Assembly (NCBI RefSeq): GCF_030269645.1 | Contig: NZ_BSTR01000003.1 | Coordinates: 248,001-312,000, forward strand | Reading direction: 5' to 3' | Origin: Actinokineospora sp. NBRC 105648 | GTDB lineage: Bacteria; Actinomycetota; Actinomycetes; Mycobacteriales; Pseudonocardiaceae | Length of the DNA: 64,000 nucleotides | In this document: one piece after another, positions 57,586 to 64,000 of the stretch | How positions within the stretch are numbered: the stretch's first letter is position 1 | How the letters are laid out: every line of letters begins with the position of its first letter | Made by a program: the position numbers and the translations under genes | The notes under the pieces: model-generated | Seen by the model: the letters and a program-made list of their open reading frames with translations, nothing else | Database searches by the model: none | What the model was told of the DNA's origin: nothing

Positions 57586-58365
57586 CTACTCGGTGCCCGC
57601 GGGCGGCGGGGGCAGTTCCACGTCCTCGACCGGCTGGGCGGGCGAGGTGTCCTCGGGCGCCGCCTCCTGGACGGGCAGCAGCGCGGTGAGCGCGGCGCCC
57701 ACGATCCGGCGGAAGGCGCGGCGCGGGCGGGAGCGGTCGAGGATCGCGACCTCGAGCTTGGCCAGCGCCGGGGCGCTGTCGCCGGGTCCGCCGCCCGAGC
57801 CGGTGGCCAGCGCCCGGACCGCGAGCCGGATGGCGTCGGTGAGCGCGAGGCCGTCGGCGAAGTCGGCCTTGAGCACGGTGACGATCGGGTCGGTCTGCCC
57901 GCCCATCACCAGGAACTGCGGCTCGTCGACGATCGAGCCGTCGTAGGTGAGCCGGTAGAGCTGGTCCTGCGCGGCGGTGGCGCCCACCTCGGCCACGCAG
58001 AGCTCCACCTCCATCGGCTTGACCTGCTCGGTGAAGATCGTGCCCAGGGTCTGGGCGTAGACGTTGGCCAGCTGCCGGGCCGAGACGTCGCGGCGGTCGT
58101 AGGAGTAGCCCCACAGGTCGACGTGCCGGATGCCGCCGCGGCGCAGGCTCTCGTACTCGCTGTAGCGGCCCGCGGCGGCGAAGCCGATCCGGTCGTAGAT
58201 CTCGGAGACCTTGTGCAGGGTCGCCGACGGGTTCTCGGCCACGAACAGCACGCCGTCGGCGTACTTGAGCGCGACGACGCTGCGGCCCCGGGCGATGCCC
58301 TTGCGGGCGTACTCCGAGCGGTCGCGCATCAACTGCTCGGGTGAGGCGTACAACGGCATCGTCAC
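57586..58365 (-). CDS. prcA: 20S proteasome alpha subunit
   Basis: A 259-residue gate-forming subunit. Seen: [60 protein letters not shown] and [20 protein letters not shown], all typical of PrcA. It forms the outer rings to which Mpa docks. The acidic, Pro-rich C-terminus ends PPPPAGTE. The GTG at 58365 is preferred because AAGGAG lies eight bases upstream; an ATG two codons later is possible. Follows prcB by 32 bases. Confidence 0.96.
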   Translation of the reverse strand: MTMPLYASPEQLMRDRSEYARKGIARGRSVVALKYADGVLFVAENPSATLHKVSEIYDRIGFAAAGRYSEYESLRRGGIRHVDLWGYSYDRRDVSARQLANVYAQTLGTIFTEQVKPMEVELCVAEVGATAAQDQLYRLTYDGSIVDEPQFLVMGGQTDPIVTVLKADFADGLALTDAIRLAVRALATGSGGGPGDSAPALAKLEVAILDRSRPRRAFRRIVGAALTALLPVQEAAPEDTSPAQPVEDVELPPPPAGTE

Positions 58366-58397
58366 GGGGCGGGCTCCTTGCTCGGCGGGGTTGGGGG

Positions 58398-59258
58398 TCA
58401 GCCGCGGGGGCGGTCGGCGCGGTCGGCGACCACGGCCTGGGCCACCGCGCCTGCCTCGTCCTCGGTGGCGCGCACGGCGCCATCGTCGGCGGTGATGGTC
58501 ACGATGCTCGGGTAGATCCGGCGGGCCAGGTCCGGGCCGCCGGTGGCCGAGTCGTCGTCGGCGGCGTCGTAGAGCGCCTCCACCGCCGCGCGCAGCGCCG
58601 CCGCGCGGTCGCCGCCGGGCTGGTAGAGCTTCTTGAGCGCCGAGCGGGCGAACATCGAGCCGGAGCCGATGGCGTGGAAGCCCGCGCGCTCCTCGTAGCG
58701 ACCGCCGGTGACGTCGTAGGAGACGATCCGGCCCGCGGTGGCCGGGTCCGCGGCGTCGACGTCGTAGCCGACGAACAGCGGCAGCACCGCCAAGCCCGCC
58801 ATCGCGACCTCCAGGTTGCCCCGGACCATGCTGGCGAGCTTGTTGGCCTTGCCGTCGAGGGAGAGCTGGACGCCCTCGATCTTCTCGTAGTGCGCCAGCT
58901 CCACGGTGTAGAGCCGGACCAGCTCCACGGCCAGCCCCGCGGTGCCCGCGATGCCGACCGAGGAGTAGTCGTCGGTGACGAACACCTTCTCGATGTCCCG
59001 CTGCGCGATCAGGTTGCCCGCGGTGGCCCGCCGGTCACCGGCGATCAGCACGCCACCGGCGAAGGTGAGCGCGACGATCGTGGTGCCGTGCGGGGCGTCG
59101 AGCTTGGCCGCCACCGCCGGGTCGCCCACCCGGTGACCGCCGGGCAGCAGCTCGGGGGCCTGCGCCCGCAGGAAGTCGGTGAACGACGAGGTGCCTGCGG
59201 AGAGGTAGGCAGGAGGGAGCGCCGCACCCAGCTGCCCTCGGGACGAGGTGTGTTCCAT
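58398..59258 (-). CDS. prcB: 20S proteasome beta subunit
   Basis: A 286-residue proprotein. Residues 1-58 are the propeptide; self-cleavage in [15 protein letters not shown] exposes catalytic Thr59, leaving a 228-residue subunit. ADGDRR-type strand [20 protein letters not shown] and the lysine in DIEKVFV complete the active site. Four stacked rings with PrcA degrade pupylated proteins. It lies between pup and prcA, the usual actinobacterial order. Confidence 0.97.
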   Translation of the reverse strand: MEHTSSRGQLGAALPPAYLSAGTSSFTDFLRAQAPELLPGGHRVGDPAVAAKLDAPHGTTIVALTFAGGVLIAGDRRATAGNLIAQRDIEKVFVTDDYSSVGIAGTAGLAVELVRLYTVELAHYEKIEGVQLSLDGKANKLASMVRGNLEVAMAGLAVLPLFVGYDVDAADPATAGRIVSYDVTGGRYEERAGFHAIGSGSMFARSALKKLYQPGGDRAAALRAAVEALYDAADDDSATGGPDLARRIYPSIVTITADDGAVRATEDEAGAVAQAVVADRADRPRG

Positions 59259-59309
59259 GCCTGCTTTCGTTCCTGTCGCGGGATCGGGACCAGGGCGGGG
59301 GTGGTGGGG

Positions 59310-59504
59310 CTACTCGCCGCCCTTTTGCACGTAGGCGCGGACGAAGTCCTCCGCGTTCTCCTCCAGCACGTCGTCGATCTCGTCGAGGATCGCGTCGGTG
59401 TCGTCGCCGAGCTTCTCCCGGCGCTCCTGCCCGGCCGCGGTGGTGTCCTCGACGCCGTCGTCGCCGTCTCCGCCGCCCTGGCGCTGCGTCTGCTCCTGGG
59501 ACAT
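59310..59504 (-). CDS. pup: Prokaryotic ubiquitin-like protein Pup
   Basis: A 64-residue, largely disordered protein. The C-terminal half (REKLGDDTDAILDEIDDVLE) forms a helix on Mpa, and the protein ends VQKGGE. The terminal Glu64 means it can be ligated by PafA directly, without the deamidation of a terminal Gln that Dop performs in mycobacteria. GGGAGG lies five bases before the ATG. Between dop and prcB. Confidence 0.97.
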   Translation of the reverse strand: MSQEQTQRQGGGDGDDGVEDTTAAGQERREKLGDDTDAILDEIDDVLEENAEDFVRAYVQKGGE

Positions 59505-59596
59505 GTCGCCTCCCGGTCGTCTGGCCTACTGCGAACACTACCCAGCCGGAGCGGCATCCGTCGCGGGCCGCGCCGGTTTCAAGATCGATCCGGTGC

Positions 59597-61105
59597 TCAG
59601 CGGCGGGCCGCGCCGGTGAGCGCGTCGACCAGTTCCTCGGCGGTGTTCGCCGCGTCCAGCAGCGCCCCGACGTGGGCCTTCGTGCCGCGCAACGGCTCCA
59701 GGGTGGGGATCCGGACCAGCGACTCGCGACCCAGGTCGAAGATCACCGAGTCCCAGGAGGCGGCCGCGATGGCGTTCGGGTAGCGCTCCAGGCAGCGGCC
59801 GCGGAAGTAGGCGCGGGTGTCCAGCGGTGGGTTGGTGATCGCGCTGCGCACCTCCTCCTCGGTGACCAGCCGCTTCATCGAGCCGCGGGCCACCAACCGG
59901 TTGTAGAGGCCCTTGTCCAGCCGCACGTCGGAGTACTGCAGGTCGACCAGGGACAGCCGGGGCGAGGACCAGGCCAGGCCGTCGCGGGCCCGGAAGCCCT
60001 CCAGCAGGCGCAGCTTGGCGGGCCAGTCGAGCCGGTCGGCGCACTCCATCGGGTCGCGGCGCAGCGCGTCGAGGGTCTCCCCCCAGGTGCGGTGCACGTC
60101 GAGGGCGACCCGGTCCAGGTCGAGCCGGTCGAGGTGCTCGCTGACCAGGTCGTGGTAGGCGTGCTGGATGTCCAGGCCGGTGAACCGGCGGCCGTTGGAC
60201 AGCTCGACGGTGGCCTTGAGCGTCGGGTCGTGGCTGATCACGTGCACCGCGCGGACCGGGTCGGCGAGCTTGACGTGGTCGAAGCGCACCCCGGCCTCGA
60301 TCAGGTCGAGCACCAGGGCGGCGGTGCCGACCTTGAGGTAGGTCGAGGTCTCGGCCAGGTTGGCGTCGCCGATGATCACGTGCAGGCGGCGGTACTTGTC
60401 GGCGTCGGCGTGCGGCTCGTCGCGGGTGTTGATGATGCCGCGCTTGAGCGTGGTCTCCAGGCCGACCTCGACCTCGATGTAGTCGGCGCGCTGGGAGAGC
60501 TGGAAGCCCGCCTCCTCGCCGGAGGCGCCCAGGCCGACCCGGCCGGAGCCGACCACGACCTGGCGGGAGGCGAAGAACGGGGTGAGCCCGCCGATCACCG
60601 CGGTGAACGGGGTCTTGCGCGCCATCAGGTAGTTCTCGTGGGTGCCGTAGCTGGCGCCCTTGCCGTCGACGTTGTTCTTGTAGAGCTGCAGCCGGGGCTG
60701 GCCGGGGACGGTGGCCGCGCGCAGGGCGGCCTCCTCCATCACCCGCTCCCCCGCCTTGTCCCAGATGACCGCGTCCCGGGCGTTGGTGACCTCGGGCGCG
60801 GAGTACTCCGGGTGCGCGTGGTCGACGTAGAGCCGGGCGCCGTTGGTGAGGATGACGTTGGCCGCGCCGAGGTCCTCCACGTCCGGGTCGGCCGGGCCCA
60901 GGCCGGGCACGCCCAGGTCGAACCCGCGCGCGTCGCGAAGCGGCGACTCCACCTCGTAGTCCCACCGGGCCCGCCGCGCGCGCGGGATGTCCGCCGCCGC
61001 GGCGTAGGCCAGCACGACCTGGGTCGATGTCAACACCGGGTTCGCCGTCGCGTCGCCCGGCACCGCGATGCCGTACTCGACCTCGGTTCCCATGATCCGC
61101 CGCAT
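59597..61105 (-). CDS. dop: Depupylase / Pup deamidase Dop
   Basis: A 502-residue PafA paralogue, matching mycobacterial Dop in length. Seen: [20 protein letters not shown], the catalytic Asp95 in [38 protein letters not shown] and [20 protein letters not shown]. Because Pup here ends in Glu, its main task should be removing Pup from substrates. Start [11 protein letters not shown] aligns with the family start; 92 bases separate it from pup. Confidence 0.97.
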   Translation of the reverse strand: MRRIMGTEVEYGIAVPGDATANPVLTSTQVVLAYAAAADIPRARRARWDYEVESPLRDARGFDLGVPGLGPADPDVEDLGAANVILTNGARLYVDHAHPEYSAPEVTNARDAVIWDKAGERVMEEAALRAATVPGQPRLQLYKNNVDGKGASYGTHENYLMARKTPFTAVIGGLTPFFASRQVVVGSGRVGLGASGEEAGFQLSQRADYIEVEVGLETTLKRGIINTRDEPHADADKYRRLHVIIGDANLAETSTYLKVGTAALVLDLIEAGVRFDHVKLADPVRAVHVISHDPTLKATVELSNGRRFTGLDIQHAYHDLVSEHLDRLDLDRVALDVHRTWGETLDALRRDPMECADRLDWPAKLRLLEGFRARDGLAWSSPRLSLVDLQYSDVRLDKGLYNRLVARGSMKRLVTEEEVRSAITNPPLDTRAYFRGRCLERYPNAIAAASWDSVIFDLGRESLVRIPTLEPLRGTKAHVGALLDAANTAEELVDALTGAARR

Positions 61106-61173
61106 GGGGCCAGCCTACGGGTCCGGACCGCCCGCTCCGGCGTGAGCCGTGCCGCTGTGGATAACTTGGGCGG

Positions 61174-61674
61174 GTGGAACTGGTGGCGGTGTGCGATGAG
61201 CGGGGCGCGGTGGTGGGGTCGGCCACCCGGGAGCGGATGCGGGCCGAGGGCCTGTGGCACGCGTGCGGGTCGGTGCTGGTGCGCTCCGGCGATGGCGAGC
61301 GGGTCTTCGCGCACCGGCGCACCGACACCAAGGACGTCTACCCCGGCCTGCACGACTGCTGGGCCGGTGGGGTGGTCGCGGCGGGCGAGTCGGCGCGGGC
61401 CTGCGCGGAGCGGGAGCTGGCCGAGGAGCTGGGGATCACGGGGGTGCCGCTGGTCCCGCTGTTCACCCTGGCCGTGGAGCTGCCGCCGGTGCGGGTGCAC
61501 CTGTGGTGCTACGAGGTCCGCTGGGACGGGCCGGTGGTCCTGCAGGACAGCGAGGTGGCCGCGGGCTGGTGGCTGCCGGTGGCCGAGCTGCGGGAGCGGC
61601 TGGCCGACCCGGGATGGCCGTTCGTGCCCGACGGCAGACTTGCCGTCGAGGAGTGGTTCAGGCGCCTCGGGTGA
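61174..61674 (+). CDS. NUDIX hydrolase (IDI-like)
   Basis: A 166-residue protein with a complete Nudix box: GGVVAAGESARACAERELAE followed by ELGI (GX5EX7REUXEEXGU). The N-terminal VAVCDERGAVVGSATRERMR and HACGSVLVRSGD fit the isopentenyl-isomerase-like branch of Nudix enzymes, which hydrolyse nucleoside diphosphates linked to other groups. Substrate unknown. Divergent from dop; its last 17 bases overlap the convergent lipoprotein gene. Confidence 0.9.
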   Translation: MELVAVCDERGAVVGSATRERMRAEGLWHACGSVLVRSGDGERVFAHRRTDTKDVYPGLHDCWAGGVVAAGESARACAERELAEELGITGVPLVPLFTLAVELPPVRVHLWCYEVRWDGPVVLQDSEVAAGWWLPVAELRERLADPGWPFVPDGRLAVEEWFRRLG

Positions 61675-62338
61675 GGGCGGCCGCGGCCTTCGGGGCGATC
61701 CGGGTGACGGCCGCGCGGGCTCGGGTAGCGGTGCCCGCTTCGACGGTCACCGCGGTGAGCACGCCGTCCGCGACGAGCACCACGGTGCAGACGACCTTGC
61801 CCGGCGCGGTGGCACACCAGCTGAGCTGTCCCGTGACGCCGGACAGCGCGCCCAGGGTGACGCCGTCCTCGACCCGGTAGGTGGTGTTGTCGGACTGGAA
61901 GGTCTTGCACTTCACGCCGTCGCGGACCTTTTGGAGCGCCTGGCCCTCGTCCTCGACGGTGACCACAGACTGGCGCAGCTGGGAGCCGCTGGCGTACTTC
62001 CAAGTGGTCTTGCGGTGCGCCTCACCGCCCAGGGGCAGCTTGCAGTCGGGCAGCGTGGCGGACGAGGTGGTGTCCGGGGCGCCGACGGGCAGGACCTCCT
62101 CGGCGACCAGGTCGGCGGCGGTCATCGACGCCCGCTCGACGACCTCGTCCGGGTCGGGTCCGGCCGGGGTGGTGGTGGCCGCGGCCACCGGCAGCGGCGC
62201 GGACGTGGTGGTCGCGGCCTGCTCGGACGAGGGCGGGTCGTCGTAGTAGGTGTAGAGGTCGTTCGGCCGGTCTGAGCACGCCGCGAGCAGGCTCACGGGC
62301 AGCACCGTTGCGCAGGCGAGCGCGTGGACACGACGCAA
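61658..62338 (-). CDS. Lipoprotein with a PknH-like sensor domain
   Basis: A 226-residue envelope protein. The signal ends in the lipobox LLAAC (Cys21). A Thr/Pro-rich linker precedes a domain with four cysteines (LPDCKLPL, VKCKTF, LSWCATA, KVVCTV) and alternating strands resembling the extracellular PknH/DUF3558-like domain of actinobacteria. Function unknown. Its cysteine would be acylated by Lgt and the Lnt encoded at 11.5-13.1 kb. Confidence 0.8.
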   Translation of the reverse strand: MRRVHALACATVLPVSLLAACSDRPNDLYTYYDDPPSSEQAATTTSAPLPVAAATTTPAGPDPDEVVERASMTAADLVAEEVLPVGAPDTTSSATLPDCKLPLGGEAHRKTTWKYASGSQLRQSVVTVEDEGQALQKVRDGVKCKTFQSDNTTYRVEDGVTLGALSGVTGQLSWCATAPGKVVCTVVLVADGVLTAVTVEAGTATRARAAVTRIAPKAAAALTRGA

Positions 62339-62421
62339 GTTCTCGTCCGTTTCGGGCGGGAGAGGGCGGAGGGTTCGGCCAGGACCGTACCGCTCACGAT
62401 CACCCGGTCGGGGGTGCGGGG

Positions 62422-63366
62422 TCAGGTCCAGGGCAGCGCCGAGCGGGTCGCCCAGTAGTCGCCCGGGTCCTCGGCCAGGTCAGCCAGGTCAGCGAGGTCG
62501 GGCGCGAGTTCTGGCGCCTCGATGCCGGTGGCCGCGAGGTTGTCGGCGAGTTGGGCGGTGCTCGCCGGGCCGAGCAGGACGACGTCCGCCCAGGGCTGGG
62601 CCAGCACGTGGGCCAGGGCGACCGCGTCCGGGGTGACCCCCAGTCGGGTGGCGGCGTCACGAACCGCCGCGGGCGGGCGCACCGCGAGCCTGCCGTTGGC
62701 CAACGCCTCCTTGACCGCCACCAGGACCCCCGCCGCGCGCGCCTCGGCCAGGGCCGGACCCACCGAGGTCTCCAGGGCGTTCCAAGTGGACTGGACCGCG
62801 GTGAACACCCGGACGCCCGCGCGCTCGATGTCGAGCCCGCGGCGCACCGCGTCCGCCTGGGCCGGTCCGGAGGTGGAGAAACCCAGCCGCTGCCCCGATC
62901 CGGCGAGGTCGGCGAGCGCGTCCAGCAGCGCGCCGTCGGTGAACAGGGGACTGTCCACGGTGAGCGAGTGCACCTGGTACAGGGCGATCCGGTCGCCCAG
63001 CAGCGCCCTGCTGCGCGCCCACTGCGCGTGGAACCGGGCCGCCGAGTGCTCTTTGGACTCGTGCACGGCCGCGTCCAGCCACCAGCCGCCGACGTAGGCG
63101 TAGCCCCACTTCGACGACACGGTGATGTCGGTGTGCCCACGGGAGTCCAGCCACCCAGCCAGGAACTCCTCGGCCCGGCCGTAGGAGCGCGCGGTGTCGA
63201 CCCGGCGCACACCCGCGGCGTAGGCGGCGTCCAAGACGGACTCGGTGGCCGACCGCAGGCTCTCGACCCCGCGGTCGGCCGGGAGCGCGTCGACGCGGCC
63301 CAGGTTGATGTAGGCGGGCCTGCCCAGCGCGGCGAGGCCCAGGGCGAGGCGGTCGGTGGCGGGCAC
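62422..63366 (-). CDS. Aldo/keto reductase
   Basis: A 314-residue TIM-barrel oxidoreductase using NADPH. The catalytic tetrad is visible: Asp and Tyr in VRRVDTARSYGRAEEF, Lys in TVSSKWGYAY, His in IALYQVHSLTVD. The phosphate-binding end (VLLGPASTAQLADNL) is typical. It resembles the AKR groups of D-threo-aldose dehydrogenase type; substrate unknown. GTG start. Flanked by the lipoprotein and mpa genes on the same strand, with a terminator separating it from mpa. Confidence 0.92.
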   Translation of the reverse strand: MPATDRLALGLAALGRPAYINLGRVDALPADRGVESLRSATESVLDAAYAAGVRRVDTARSYGRAEEFLAGWLDSRGHTDITVSSKWGYAYVGGWWLDAAVHESKEHSAARFHAQWARSRALLGDRIALYQVHSLTVDSPLFTDGALLDALADLAGSGQRLGFSTSGPAQADAVRRGLDIERAGVRVFTAVQSTWNALETSVGPALAEARAAGVLVAVKEALANGRLAVRPPAAVRDAATRLGVTPDAVALAHVLAQPWADVVLLGPASTAQLADNLAATGIEAPELAPDLADLADLAEDPGDYWATRSALPWT

Positions 63367-63390
63367 CGCCCGATTATGCCCGGGAACGCC

Positions 63391-63420
63391 GATGGGCCCC
63401 CGCCGGAGCGGGGGCCCATC
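63391..63420 (-). terminator. Strong hairpin terminator after mpa
   Basis: Perfect 13-base arms GATGGGCCCCCGC (63391-63403) and GCGGGGGCCCATC (63408-63420) with a CGGA loop lie 34 bases beyond the mpa stop and before the aldo/keto reductase start. It should end the mpa transcript. Confidence 0.85.
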
Positions 63421-63453
63421 GGGACTGTCCTGGCGGTATGGCCTCAGAGGTCC

Positions 63454-64000
63454 TTAGAGGTACTGCCCGGTGTTCGTCGCGGTGTCTATCGCCCGCCCGG
63501 ACTCCTGGTTCTTGCCCGTGACCAGCGTCCGGATGTAGACGATGCGCTCACCCTTCTTGCCCGAGATGCGCGCCCAGTCGTCCGGGTTGGTCGTGTTCGG
63601 CAGGTCCTCGTTCTCGGCGAACTCGTCGACGATCGCGTCCAGCAGGTGCTGCACGCGCAGGCCGGGCTGCCGGGTCTCCAGCACCGCCTTGATCGCCGCC
63701 TTCTTCGCCCGGTCCACGATGTTCTGGATCATCGCCCCGGAGTTGAAGTCCCGGAAGTAGAGGACCTCCTTGTCACCGTTGGCGTAGGTGACCTCCAGGA
63801 ACCGGTTCTCCTCGGTCTCCTCGTACATCCGCTCGACGGTGTGCTGGATCATCGCGTCGATGCAGGTGTTGCGGTCGCCGCCGAACTCGGCCAGGTCGTC
63901 GGCGTGGATGGGCAGGTTGCTGGTCAGGTACTTGGAGAAGATGTCCTTGGCCGCCTCGGCGTCCGGCCGCTCGATCTTGATCTTCACGTCGAGCCTGCCG
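63454..64000 (-). CDS. mpa: Proteasome-associated ATPase Mpa/ARC, C-terminal part (cut by window edge)
   Basis: About 182 residues of the C-terminus are visible; the rest lies beyond the right edge. They start in the AAA+ small domain ([20 protein letters not shown]) and run through [20 protein letters not shown] to the end TATNTGQYL. The final Gln-Tyr-Leu is the motif by which Mpa docks into pockets of the proteasome alpha ring. Mpa is a hexamer that binds Pup through coiled coils (not in view) and threads substrates into PrcAB. Confidence 0.96.
   Translation of the reverse strand, partial: GRLDVKIKIERPDAEAAKDIFSKYLTSNLPIHADDLAEFGGDRNTCIDAMIQHTVERMYEETEENRFLEVTYANGDKEVLYFRDFNSGAMIQNIVDRAKKAAIKAVLETRQPGLRVQHLLDAIVDEFAENEDLPNTTNPDDWARISGKKGERIVYIRTLVTGKNQESGRAIDTATNTGQYL

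Overview
This window is chromosomal DNA from a high-GC actinomycete. Codon third positions are almost all G or C, GTG and TTG starts are common, and genes are packed head to tail with 4-base stop/start overlaps. The right third is the conserved actinobacterial Pup-proteasome neighbourhood, here ordered helY, lipid kinase, tatC, tatA, pafC, pafB, pafA, prcA, prcB, pup, dop, mpa. Together with a split lnt/ppm pair and rbpA, this points to a filamentous relative such as the Pseudonocardiales. That placement is inference from gene content, not a database result.

Layout, left to right. 1-8 kb: end of an MFS transporter, a flavin monooxygenase divergent from a TetR regulator, small enzymes, a gene graveyard (4.0-4.9 kb, remnants of an RND pump and probably of a sensor kinase), a NarL-type two-component pair and a secreted hydrolase. 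8-15 kb: thymidine kinase, rbpA behind a textbook sigma-R promoter, a TMEM175-type channel, polyprenol-phosphate mannose synthase, lipoprotein N-acyltransferase, and a cyclase/streptogramin-lyase-like pair. 15-25 kb: a lysine catabolism locus. kamA (lysine 2,3-aminomutase) diverges from an operon kdd - amidohydrolase - kamD - kamE - kal, followed in the same direction by an SRPBCC/acyl-CoA-ligase fusion and an O-acetyltransferase. 25-34 kb: a secreted S37 peptidase, a three-gene ABC exporter, a DUF4429/SHOCT protein, an SGNH hydrolase, and a protease-inhibitor-like secreted protein beside its degraded tandem copy. 34-41 kb: regulators, an Xaa-Pro peptidase, an MFS pump with its own regulator, a 5'-3' exonuclease, an Eis-like acetyltransferase. 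41-64 kb: helicase, twin-arginine export and the pupylation/proteasome system, interrupted by a probable accessory segment at 49.2-52.9 kb (lipase-like hydrolase, TetR, GNAT).

How the genes work together. The kam locus should convert L-lysine to L-beta-lysine (KamA), then 3,5-diaminohexanoate (KamDE), then 5-amino-3-oxohexanoate (Kdd), with Kal deaminating 3-aminobutyryl-CoA. The cleavage enzyme Kce that normally joins Kdd to Kal is not in the window, while an amidohydrolase and a fused CoA ligase are; this is the strongest candidate for an undescribed variant system. In the proteasome block Pup already ends in Glu, PafA attaches it, Dop removes it, Mpa unfolds targets and PrcAB degrades them; PafBC is the linked DNA-damage transcription activator. 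Several strong hairpin terminators, candidate operators, a MITE-like inverted repeat and tandem repeats lie between genes and are listed separately.
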